Shown here: in pieces, positions 36,746 to 48,700 of the stretch | Layout of the letters: each line of letters begins with the position of its first letter | How positions within the stretch are numbered: position 1 is the stretch's first letter | Source of the DNA: Lamellibrachia columna | Taxonomy: Eukaryota > Annelida > Polychaeta > Sabellida > Siboglinidae | Assembly (NCBI GenBank): GCA_963662155.1 | Contig: OY759266.1 | Span: 56,724,010-56,788,009, forward strand | Reading direction: 5' to 3' | DNA: 64,000 nucleotides | Program-made: the position numbers and the translations under genes | Notes under the pieces: generated by a model | The model's input: only the letters and a program-made list of their open reading frames with translations | What the model was told of the DNA's origin: nothing | Database searches by the model: none

Positions 36746-39046
36746 AAATGTAACCTATTATACGCCAATCGTGTTCTAATAACATGTACAATCACTGGGT
36801 GGTACCATGTAGCTGTCGCTGTTGAAGTTTGCCGGGAAACATGGCCATGGGTGGCTCAACCAACCCAGTGGCTATGAATCAACTAGCACTGCCTTCCCCT
36901 ACTGCTTCAACTGATCGTCAAATAAATTGCCAATCACAACGGCTCGTTCTCAATGCCAGAAAGAACGATAACGGTCACTCATTCCACCAAGGCAGAAAAT
37001 CGGTTGCACGCGACCGTGTTTGGAGAACGCCAAATTGAGATTACGTCTCGTGTAAATGAAATAATTATTTCTCCCTTTATGAAATATTAACAATATTAAA
37101 ACAACTTGATACGTAGTATATTTCAAAATTAAACATATAAATTTAAATAAATGGTCATGTGTTGAAAGGCAATATGGTTTTGATTTAAAAGTTTTGAGAA
37201 TGCGAATCGAACTGATGCAAATATATGTGTGGTGACGCTTACGGCGTGGGGTGATTTTTGTGAACGTGCAATAAAGTGGTATGTATCGCATTTTCTGTCA
37301 TTACAGAGCAAAAGGACACCAGCAGTTGTTTCATATGTTTATCTATGTATTCTATGAAATGGAACCATATAATAAATGCATGGCATCAGAAACGGTACAA
37401 CGAAATCATATACACAGGAAGCCTGCTACGCTATACCTAGACTGTCTACACCGAGTCACAGTGCGGCCGCGGGTAGCCTCGATTATCCAGGCTACGTGAT
37501 GAGGCGCCGTATGTCGCCTTCACAAGAGCCTGCATTTATCAATAGCCAATAAAATTGACTTTCATGCCAACTCATCAAGAGTGTAGGTCTTGGTAGTTTA
37601 TACTGGTCTTGCTTAGCCGACGCGCTCGTCTTAATAACTCCCGACCCCGAGATAGGTATATACAAAAAATTCAAATCAACCAGATGATCACTTAAATGGT
37701 TTCTCAGGAGACAGTGTCCTATGTCTATGAAGTTTATAACACTTGGATTTTTTATATCTTCATTATTTCCAAAGTTATTCCACTTTTTGATCTCAGAAAA
37801 TTAGCATGCTTCAGTCTTCAGTGCGTTTACTCCAAACAGCCCCTTCTCGGGCTAACATAGGTGTGTGGTGCTTGGTGTGCATGAAAAGGTGCATATAAAT
37901 GTGGGAAATAATAAATTAAAAAAAAAAAATAGTGCAATTAAAAAGTATACCATTGTCTGCTGAATTTAAAGTAGCTGGGGTGGCTATTATATGCTTGTCT
38001 TGAATTTATTAGTTTCAGTAGAAGTTTTTAAGATAAATTAACCAGAAAAATAGCCACTAAAAATGAACGTTAATCGTTTTGAGAAAATCCCCAAAGAAAT
38101 AAATGACATACATATAAGTATGACAGTGTAACTGATAACTTTATGGCAGATTTTGGTTAACATAAACCAATTATGTATGCTACACCACTGTGAATGAATT
38201 AAGCAAAAGTTGAATGACAGCCTAAAGTGGCAGTGTATTTTTTTACACAAACCCTTCACCAATCGTAATTTACTGCCGTATTATATTGTGTGCACGGAAG
38301 ATGCGTTCATACGCAAAATTGCAATGTCATGAGTGTTGTAGTTTTTCTCAAACAATATTTGAAACATCATTTCCTGGTTATTAATGAAAACACAATCTCA
38401 ACAGATGCTTGCTTTTGTGGTGAAATTTACAGTTTTTCACTGGCATTTTATGTATTGATGACAATACATAATGGCCATTTGTAATATTGACATGTCCCCA
38501 CAATAGCCCTTGGATCTGTACTTGTAACGTGTTGTCTTCTACGGTATCAGGTTATGCCAGCCATCTAACAAACACTTGGCGGGTGTGTTTACGGTCATTT
38601 TGATTGGCCCGTTATCCCACGGGGTCACCAGGTTACATATGCGTTGGCATTTCCGTTAGTGTCAAAGGAAAAATAAACTACGTTAACGCTGATATTTGCT
38701 GGTTTAAGTACATGATTTAGTTAGGTAGATATAATATTGATGTGTACTAGCATTACAGTTTAAACAAGACGATGTGTTCCGCTTTCACGGCGAACGGATA
38801 TAGCTGGTTTGAACATCGTAGCGCATGTGGACGTTACTATGGAAACGTTGCTTTTCCGGGAACTGAAGGGGATTTCCAAAAGGACTGCATTTTTAAAGGA
38901 TGGATTTGCGACACGCTAGCCGCCCCAGCCACCTTAAGTCCATTTCTTATGACGTGGCATTCTGAGGACTTTTTCATTGATATAAAAATAGCAATAGTTT
39001 TTGATGTATTGAACATATTGATGTGAAGTAAAATGGTGTGTGACTC
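36746..39046. other. No recognisable feature
   Basis: No exon similarity, RNA gene or repeat recognised. The ORF at 38772-39026 has no family features I can name. Confidence 0.4.
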
Positions 39047-39200
39047 ACGAACGAATGTTAATATTATTTGACCTTGATGTGGCCTAATTAGTTGACCTAT
39101 ATTCCACATTTGACCTATTTACAGGGACTAATGGCATTATTTGGTTGTAATTAATTAGTAAATGGGCTTACTAAACTTTTAGGGATGGAAATTTTCAATA
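39047..39200. repeat. About 175-bp tandem repeat, copy 1
   Basis: It contains TTAATATTATTTGACC, CATTTGACCTATTTAC and TTTTAGGGATGGAAATTTTCAAT, which recur in the same order beyond the Tigger-like element. Confidence 0.65.
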
Positions 39201-40183
39201 CAGTCGCGCCTCGTTATAACGCGGTAGTCGGGGTCCACGACTCCGGACCGCGTTGTAAGCGAGGCGCGTTAGGTGTTCTCATATCTGCCACCAGGGAGCT
39301 ACTAAACAACAGCGACCGCCGCCCGCTGCACCAAGTTCATGAACCCTGCCGAAGCCCCGTGTGCTTGCAGCATTGTCTTATACGGCAATATGCAGTTTAT
39401 GGAACTTATTAAGCGAGTATACTAGCATCAACGTGTATTATTTTTAAATGTCACACCCTCTTGACTCTTGAACTGAATAAAACACATGTACGTATACCGT
39501 TATGGACTAGATCTACTACGATGATGATGTACTGGACCGCCAGGCCTACGAATCGAAAATAATAACCTGGACCTGAGCGGCCGAAAACGTATATGATTTG
39601 ACAAACGTAGTATGCAAGCTGATAAAACACAGAAAAAGAAAATAGGTAGAATTAATAATTGTTTCACTTCATCTTTCAACCGATCTCGACCGAAGCATAA
39701 ATTTATTACGCACCACTTAACATCGATTCATCATTTCATATGCGGATGACGAATTCGTATTTTCGCCACCGGTAGAGCCTTGGGTTAGGAATTTGGCGTG
39801 TTGGTTTCGCGTCGCGAAAACGATTAAATTTACGATGTAATGGAAAGCATGTAATTTCACCCAAGTGTTATGTTGGTACAGCATATTAAATGCATTTAAA
39901 ACGGTTGATCTGATTCTTACGCGAGGCATATTTGTGAATCTCGATTGCAATTTACAAACCGTCGAAGAGAAGTCAGCGACAGCGCAAAACAAACAACACG
40001 TTGATACTCGTTCATTGACATCATTCACCTAATGTTTCTTGAGAATTGTCAAAGCAATTCTAAGTAGGTTTAAGCGGGCCCATTTGACATTTTCCCCTAG
40101 CGGCAGAAATTCGGGGTCCACGACCGACCGCGTTATATCCGAATCCGCGTAATAACGGGGCGCGTTATAACGAGGCGCGACTG
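39201..40183. mobile_element. Tigger/pogo-like non-autonomous transposon, 983 bp
   Basis: Perfect 23-bp inverted ends starting CAGTCGCGCCTCGTTATAAC, flanked by TA on both sides (39199-39200 and 40184-40185). CAGTCG...CTCG ends with a TA target are typical of the Tigger group. The subterminal GGGGTCCACGA word also occurs inverted near the other end. No transposase ORF was found, so it depends on a relative. Confidence 0.8.
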
Positions 40184-40185
40184 TA

Positions 40186-40452
40186 CATAGACTTAATATT
40201 ATGTGATTTGGTAAATCCATATTTTTAATGACCTAATTAATTGACCTGCATTTTATATTTGACCTATTTACGTGGCTTAATGGGATAATTTAGCTGTGGT
40301 TTATAATGAATTGGGTCTGCTAAATTTGTGGGGATTACAATGTGTCAATATGTCAACTTGAATATTATGTGACCTTGTAAATATATATTTTTTAAATTAA
40401 TTAGTTAATTTTACATTTGACCTATATATGTCGATTAATGGGATAATCTAAC
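40186..40452. repeat. About 175-bp tandem repeat, copies 2 and 3
   Basis: Two further copies, the last shortened, share TATTATGTGA, ATTTGACCTAT and TTAATGGGATAAT words with copy 1. Confidence 0.65.
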
Positions 40453-42429
40453 TCCTAGAAGCCACTAGTGAGTCATGGTTACTTGTCCCACCAAAACTAT
40501 ACTTGTCCCACCTGAAAACTACAAATGCAGTGAATTATTATGGCATGATATAACCCCCACCTGGATCTATATAATATCCAAGGTGATGTTTCTAACAAAT
40601 GTATTTACTGCATTTTTTTAGTGCAGAAGGAAAAATTTCAGTAATTCTAAGAAACAAGATGGCGTTTACCAACTTTTATTGTGTTAAAAACTAATTCTAC
40701 AAAATTTAAATATTCTGACCAAAAGGAAATACCTGAGTTACAATGCACACTTAGGCACAAATTTGTCATATTTACAAATAACAACAGTGCATATTTAGCA
40801 ATTAATGTGCTTTTCATTATCACCTACGTATACTGTGAATGCAGCTAGACTAAATGACACAAGTAAAACCCTGAGTGATAGTTCATATGTACAGCAAAAC
40901 CTACTTAGTAATAGAAATACATGTTACTTTTGTCGTTGCGCTGAAGCCGAGTGGCCATTACGTTGGCCTTCGTTACAATCGCGATCTGTTTCTGACATTA
41001 GATTCAAATTTTATGCATTCCCGTGTAGCAATAATGTTAAAAATTCAAGACATAAAACGGGCATATAATGTCACAAGTGTGGCTATGTAAGATGGCATTT
41101 AAATGAGGAATGGTGACAGCGCATTAGTGTTTTCAATGGAACAGCGTTGCTGTCTTAGTGAGTAAGCTAGTTTCTAAAATACTACATGGCATATAGTATA
41201 AACGCAACATGGTGACTACATTGGCAGTAGTTTATTTTGGGTGTCAACAAGTCAAAACCTTTCGGTCTTTGTATCATGTTTTATATTGCAACGGCATGAA
41301 CTTGTCAAGTGGGACAAGTGTCCAGGATTATGTACTTGTCCTACACTGGTAGTTACTTGTCCCAGACAAGCATTAATATCGAGCCCTGGGTACAGATTCT
41401 GCGAGATATAACTATTTATTCTGATGTGTACATACATTTCCTCAGACAATTTCAATGTCTATCAACATTCATCATATTTTTTAGAAATTCTTGCAGGCAA
41501 ATGCAATGGTGTGTCAATGTTCCAGAAGCACACTGTCTCAGCATCAAGTTCAAGATTTTGTTTATTATGTTAGATGAGTGTATGGTGTATCATTAGCAAT
41601 CATTTCCGTTTGTAAGAGTGTATGGTTATTGTAGTCGCCAGCACATTTGTCAAAGCCCTAAAAATACATTTGAATATTTAAATAAATAATTATCAGATGA
41701 TAAAATTTGCAAATAACAAAAACGCATTATAAAACATTATAAAACATTATAAAACAGTAAATCTTGCACGAACACAAACTGGATCTTCTAAAATCTAAGA
41801 TGTAAAATAATAACTTGTAAAATAAAATAACGATGCTCAACAATTCAGGTCATACTGATAGTGTATTGCAGTTGACATAAATGGTCACTGCGAATTACAA
41901 TTAACAAAACATAAAAATAGTGGCGGATAAATAATTATAAAATATGCATGATGAACTATTAAAGTGAAGCGTATCTGCAGCTTTAAAAAAAATAATTCAA
42001 TTACTTGGCTTTTAAAAGCAAGCACTGAAAGCGACCAACGAGCCCAACAGATCAAATACCACAGGTAACTCAGATCATCAAAGAAAATTTAACTTTTCAT
42101 AATTTCTAACAAAAATACTGATGCTTAGACAAAAATAAACCATCTATAATAACACATATAGGCAAAGCATGCCAGTAAGTCATTGTTAAAGTACGGATGG
42201 GCACATATTACAATGGGATGGTAGCCACCAACACTGTCGCTGGCAGCTTCCAGACACCAAACGTAACAAATTAGTGCGCGCTAGGTCATCTTGTCCATTT
42301 TAAAGCTAAGTAATTATACTACAATTCATTTTTCTTTTCAAATTCTTCATTCGACATGGTGTTTGACAGCGACAAACAGTGGTGCCACCTCACGTAGACT
42401 TGTTAATTGCAGCTAGGTAATAATATTAA
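40453..42429. other. Unassigned; region upstream of erlin
   Basis: Repeated ACTTGTCCCAC words at 40480-40520 and 41290-41360. GGGCTCGATATTAA (minus strand, near 41380) may be one end of a transposon. The erlin promoter should lie in or left of this stretch, but no core promoter could be picked with confidence. Confidence 0.3.
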
Positions 42430-42560
42430 GTGGTTAGGTAGATCTGCTTTACATGCCAGAGTTCTGGGTTCAAGACCCAAACCAGGCACTGTTCGTTTGG
42501 TGTAAAACTTGGCACTCAACATTGAGGACTGCGCATCCCTCATTGCTTGGATGACCGTGT
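42430..42560 (+). repeat. tRNA-derived SINE-like sequence
   Basis: AGTGGTTAGGTAGATCTG resembles a D arm/A box. TGGGTTCAAGACCCA forms a perfect T arm with a B box (GGTTCAAGACC). The anticodon arm is degenerate and no acceptor stem closes, so it is a tRNA-derived SINE rather than a tRNA gene. Confidence 0.55.
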
Positions 42561-42620
42561 TATGGTGACATAAATATTAAGTGTCATGTTTGTTCTGCAG
42601 TGTGTTACTGAGATCTGAGG

Positions 42621-42705
42621 ATGACACAAGCATTGAGTGCTTTGGGCGTAGTGGTGCTCATACTTGGAGCAATATTAAACTTTTGCCTGCATCATATAGA
42701 TGAAG
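42621..42705 (+). CDS. ERLIN2: Erlin exon 1: start codon and membrane anchor
   Basis: Encodes residues 1-28 plus one base of residue 29. The stretch [14 protein letters not shown] is the single N-terminal hydrophobic segment expected of an erlin, which places the SPFH domain in the ER lumen. The ATG is preceded by GAGG and is the only one in frame. The donor is GAAG|GTACGT. A possible acceptor (TTCTGCAG, ending at 42600) lies 20 bases before the ATG, so an upstream noncoding exon may exist, but I could not identify one. Confidence 0.9.
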
Positions 42706-45700
42706 GTACGTACTGCGAGATAGTGCAAGCAGTCTGTTAGTTTGTTAGTTAGTCTGTTAGTTTGTGCATAGTGTTTTTAAGGCCTATCATCGTATTGTGT
42801 GGGCATATTACCCACATTACCCTAAATGTAACATTTACTTGAAAAATATAATATTACATTCTCCATTGTATTATTGAAGAAATAATTTTTTTAAATGAGG
42901 TGTTAAATATAATTACCTGGTCATATAGTTACATAAAGTTAATTTATGAAGCTCAGTAGCTAAACTAATAAAGTGTTTTAGATATGTTTCAAGAAAAAAA
43001 ATGTAATAAATATGTTTTGACTGTATATAAGTTGAACCTTTAAAAATACTGCAATGGATATTCTATAAATATGTGAATAACTAAATGTAGCACAATTTCT
43101 CAATGTTATTAAATTACATTATTGTTTGACTTTGTAGGTCATGTTGGAGTCTACTACAGGGTAAGTTGTAACAGGTCTGCCATATTTTTTCATTATATTC
43201 ACATAAAATATTTTGTAAATATTCATGTAATTCTAATATAAATTCTAATCTAATATCACCTTTCTCACTTATATTGTGGTAATTCAGTGACATGCCTTCA
43301 AAAATCCAAGTTACAATGGCTAAGTTATCCAGCTGGTCACTGTTGGATATTTTCACGTTTTTTTTACTACATATTTGCACATTTCTTCACTTACCATCCA
43401 CCCACCAAACTACTGAACAAAATGATCACTTATATTTAAAAATTCCCCGGTGTCGGTCTTTTATTGACTATATACAAAATGACTGCTGTTGTTGGCACTT
43501 TGAGCATACTATACATACGTTATGAGACACTAACAATGTATATTGTATTGTATCTTATGTTGTTACCTTGTTAGGGAGGAGCTTTGTTGTCGTCCACCAG
43601 TCATCCGGGCTTCCACGTCATGTTGCCCTTCCTCACCAGCTTCAAATCTGTACAGGTATCTCATCTGAGTATCTATTAAAGACTTGTTACAATATAACAC
43701 GGATATAGCAAATGTTGATGCAAAAAACACAGGTTCCGTTTATTGCGGATGTACCCATAGAACTACAATATCTCAATGTCAGAAGATTTTATGTTCGTAT
43801 TGTTCTAGGATCAGTTGTGTATGATAGAAATTATTCAGTGACCTGTAACACCCCTTGACAAGACCACTGTATTCAGTGACCTGTAACACCCCTTGACAAG
43901 ACCAATATATTCAGTGACCTGTAACACCCCTTGACAAGACCTCTGTATTCAGTGACCTGTAACACCCCTTGACAAGACCACTGTATTCAGTGACCTGTAA
44001 CACCCCTTGACAAGACCTCTGTATTCAGTGACCTGTAACACCCCTTGACAAGACCACTGTATTCAGTGACCTGTAACACCCCTTGACAAGACCTCTGTAT
44101 TCAGTGACTTGTAACACCCCTTGACAAGACCAATATATTCAGTGACCTGTAACACCCCTTGACGAGACCTCTGTATTCAGTGACCTGTAACACCCCTTGA
44201 CAAGACCAATATATTCAGTGACCTGTAACACCCCTTGACGAGACCACTGTATTCAGTGACCTGTAACACCCCTTGTCGAGACCACTGTATTCAGTGACCT
44301 GTAACATCCCTTGACGAGACCTCTGTATTCAGTGACCTGTAACACCCCTTGACGAGACTTCTGTATTCAGTGACCTGTAACACCCCTTGACAAGACCACT
44401 GTATTCAGTGACTTGTAACACCCCTTGTCGAGACCACTGTATTCAGTGACTTGTAACACCCCTTGACGAGACCTCTGTATTCAGTGACCTGTAACACCCC
44501 TTGACGAGACCTCTGTATTCAGTGACCTGTAACACCCCTTGATGAGACCTCTGTATTCAGTGACCTGTAACACCCCTTGACGAGACCTGTCTTCTTCAGT
44601 ATGTTGACATCTCGTTGTACCTGATAAATATCCTGTGGTCTAGTCTTGTATGTTTTAGAAGAATGTGATATCAACAGATCTTGAGCTGTTCATTTTAGTC
44701 ATCAACAGAGCAGAGCATTAAATGTTTGTGTGTTTCTCTTCAATTCAGACAACTTTGCAAACAGATGAAGTGAAAAACGTGCCATGTGGGACGAGGTAAG
44801 ACCCAGTGGTTTGTAAAAACTAATCGTTCTGAAAAAAATTAACTGATGATGAAACAACAATTAACACAACATTGTTGAAGAGAAATGTTGCTGTAGTTAA
44901 TTGAAATGTGCATAATGTGTACAATTAAATTATAGCTATTTATGTCTCTTGAATATTCACAATGTGAAAACAGTTGATATGGTTTTCAGTGGTGGCGTTA
45001 TGATCTACTTCGACCGAATCGAGGTTGTCAACATGCTGGCGATTAGTTCAGGTACAAGTGACATCTACACACCATGACTTATAATACAACCTCACTATAA
45101 TGGACACTTACACAAGTAATAAGGCTTACTAACCAACATTAAAGTCTGGGTAAATCTAAGTTAAAAAGCACCCAAATACAGCAGTAAATTGAACACATTG
45201 AATTTGTGTACAGTAAATTTTTTATGTGTGTTATTTGTAGATAAAATAAAAGCCAACCAGTAACCTGGTTAGTAGAACATCTATGCTGATGTTTTATATG
45301 TGAACAGATTTATAGTATAGCAAATGTACACGGTAATGACAAACTTATACCAAGTATTCACAAGGTTTGGTTGTTACACTTGGAAGCCAGTGGTTACACT
45401 GCATAATCGTATGTTGTGTGGGCGCTGTGGCAGACTGATAGACAATGCTTACACAGCATATTTGTTTCTAGTGCACAACATAGTGAAGAACTACACGGCC
45501 GAGTACGACCGCACTCTCATCTACAACAAGGTCCACCATGAGTTGAACCAGTTCTGTAGCATCCACAGTCTCCAGGAGGTCTACATTGACTTGTTTGGTA
45601 AGTGAAGGGCTTGTATGTTTGTGTGGGAGGGCATGTGTGTCTACACATTTGTGTGGGTGGACGAGCATTATGCTATGTAGTAGTATTTATACGTGATATT

Positions 45701-48700
45701 CTTATATGGGGTGGGCACTGGTATTCACACATGATGTTATGTGTGACCCGCCATTCCAAAATGAGATGCTTCTCGGCAAAACTCATATGAGCTACAAGCC
45801 AAAAAATCATAACATCGCTAATAATGATCGCTCAAATGTGATTGAGGTAAAAAAAAATTGCCAAAGAGACTTTATTATAATAAAATGATAAAAACTACAG
45901 CACATAATCTTATGGGGATATTACTATTTGAATTTCATCAAAAAAGAAAGTAAAAATTAATTTTCACCCTGCTACCAGATAATTACTGAGTGGCTGTATG
46001 TCCCTATGTCCACTTGGAAAAATGTAGCCATACATATTAGCTACAAAATGAAACAAAAATGGATCAAATATGTCGCGAACTTTTATTTTTATGATTTCTT
46101 TCCAACATCCAGACTGTGCCGTTTCAGAGAGGCCCATCAGTCCCGTGTCGTTTACCGTAGCAATGCATGCTGTCGAAGCCGACAGAAATCGCAATGGCAA
46201 CATGCTGATATTTACCTCAAAAAAAGCCTGCAACATCGTTCTAACTGTCTGAACTAGTAAGATAAACGTGAATCACTAATGCTGTCATTCAATTTGCTGA
46301 AAATTTATGCAGAAACTTGAAATAATCTGACCTAAATTGAACTGACACAGAACGAAGTGAAAAAAAATTATGGATTAGTAAATAAAAAGCTCAGATGGCC
46401 CAGACAATGACGATGCTCATTCGCTGCATATAGCCCGCTTGCTCATTCATATGTATTCAAATAGGCCAATTATAGAGCTTTCCAAAGGTATAACGTGTTA
46501 CATATTTAGATACTATGAATGGGAACTTAAATTTATTCTGCGGAGCATAGTAAAAGCAAATATGGGCACCAACTGTGTGACACTTTGTAAGCTAGATCGT
46601 CTTTAGCTATCACTGACTATGCTCATGAATAAATATGAAACAGAATGAAGAGTGATTCAGCTTTCCAATGATACCATTTGTTACCATGTGAGGCACGGGT
46701 GACGGAAAAAAAAGTTTTCATACAGAGTGATACAAAAATCAGCCGGAACACTTCGCAATGATCATGTGGGCCAAATTCGGCCCAGTGGTCACTCTCAGGG
46801 TTAAATGAGTTTCCATTGGGCAACAATCCCAAGTAGACTAATCTTTCATGTCTTAGTGGTGTAAATGTCATATATGCAGCTCAAATGTGCTTATTTTGAT
46901 GTTTTGTGACACCCATCAAACTTTTTATTGATTGGCATTGTTTTAGGCATGAAAATAGTCCATTTTCTCTTCAACAGTACTTCAAGTAAACTTTCTTCGA
47001 TCGTAGATTTTAGTTGAGCTAAGCTTTACGTCATGACCACATTTCATGTGTCCGATTGGCCAATTTAACAAGATTTGCCATCCAAGCCAAAGGCCCAGAT
47101 GGCAAGTGGGCAAGGAAGCCATTGGCTTATCGAGAGTCCAACAATGTTCATCTACTTATAACCCGCCGTCCTGAGATATGTGTCAGAAAGCAGTCAACTT
47201 CCGGTTACTTGTTTGCACAGCTGCCATTTCCATTTTCGCTACAAAACCAACTGTTTTACTAATTTGATATAGATCTGAGCAAAGAGAATAGGGTTTCCCA
47301 TTTGCTAAATGAAACAGCTCGCTGTGGACTTCGTGATGCAAGCCTTAGAGATGTGGTGATTATTTCACACATGACAGTGACATGGTTAGTATTTTTGGGA
47401 CTTCTAGAATCTGTGCCCACCTCATTTTCGCCATTATAAAGATGCAGTATGTACAGCAATCACGTACAATTGTCAAATGAATAGTAATATATGTTGAATG
47501 TGTAAATTATTAAACATTTTGAGTGTAAAAAAACTGCATTTGATCACTTTTTCTGATGCTTGAATGAGTGATATTTATTAAGTAAACAACATCGTTACAA
47601 TTTACATAAGGTAAAGTCATCCCCCAGGCATTACGCCTTAGGAAGCCATGAAGGCTTATATGGCCAGTGCTTAAACCTGGTTTCTATAGTGCGAAGCAAC
47701 TTAGAGTGCAGTTATACTGACTCTCCTGGACGGGACACTAGTCCATCGCAGGTACCTTCCAAACAGTGTTTGTACTCATTTACAGCTGAGTAGACTGAGG
47801 CAAAGTAGGGTAAACGAAATTGCCTAAGCTTCGAAAACGAACCGTGACCAGTGTGGGTGTTGAACTCACAACCCTTGAATTTAGAGTCCAACACCTTAAC
47901 CACTAGGCCATCGTGTGATACTAAGGATGTTAGTGTATCTAGCAACAAATGGTAAAAGCGTTATTGAACATGGTTTATTTATTTTCTATATTTTTAACTA
48001 ATATAATTATTTACTATTTAAAAATTAATGTTCATACCAAAATTTATGTCAAGTATGCAGTGACTTTAGTGATTGTGAACTAATAAAAATGCCAAGTATG
48101 TAGCTTCAGGGGACACGCTCTCCTAAAAATGCCAAGTATGTAGCTTCAATGCAAATAAAACTGCTTGTATCATAATTATTACAAATACAGAGTGAACATT
48201 TTGAAGCTGTTTTTCTCAAAACCATACTTTTCACATTTTCAGCATTAAAATTTCTGTATCTCTGGAAATAATGTGAATATGGATAACGTTGAGGTATAAT
48301 TTTTTCCTCTGAATGTGCTCTATTCGAATTTGCAGTTAAACACAATGACATTTTTTAGAGAAATGTCTCATTTTGGCATGGTGGGGTGGGTGCAGGTATT
48401 TTCACATGATATGTGGAGTGGGTGCAGGTATTTTCACACAATGTTATGTGGGGTAGGTGCAGGTATTTTCACATGATGTTATGTGGGGTGGGTATTTTCA
48501 CATGATGTTATGTGGGGTAGGTGCAGGTATTTTCACATGATGTTATGTGGGGTGGGTGCAGGTATTTTCACATGATGTTATGTGGGATGGGTGCAGGTAT
48601 TTTCACATGATGTTATGTGGGATGGGTGCAGGTATTTTCACATGATGTTATGTGGGGTGGGTGCAGGTATTTTCACATGATGTTATGTGGGGTGGGTGCA

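Noticed and set aside
38833..38846. GTTACTATGGAAAC, a match to the RFX X-box pattern
   Set aside because: One match in 64 kb is within chance expectation and no nearby gene start was recognised.
38772..39026. 84-codon ORF as a small gene
   Set aside because: No similarity I can name, no clear splice or promoter context, and its length is within chance expectation.
42430..42500. Functional tRNA gene
   Set aside because: Good T arm but no closing acceptor stem and a degenerate anticodon arm.
43832..44590. Possible CRISPR array
   Set aside because: Repeats are contiguous with no unique spacers, in an intron of an animal gene. The same holds for the other arrays.
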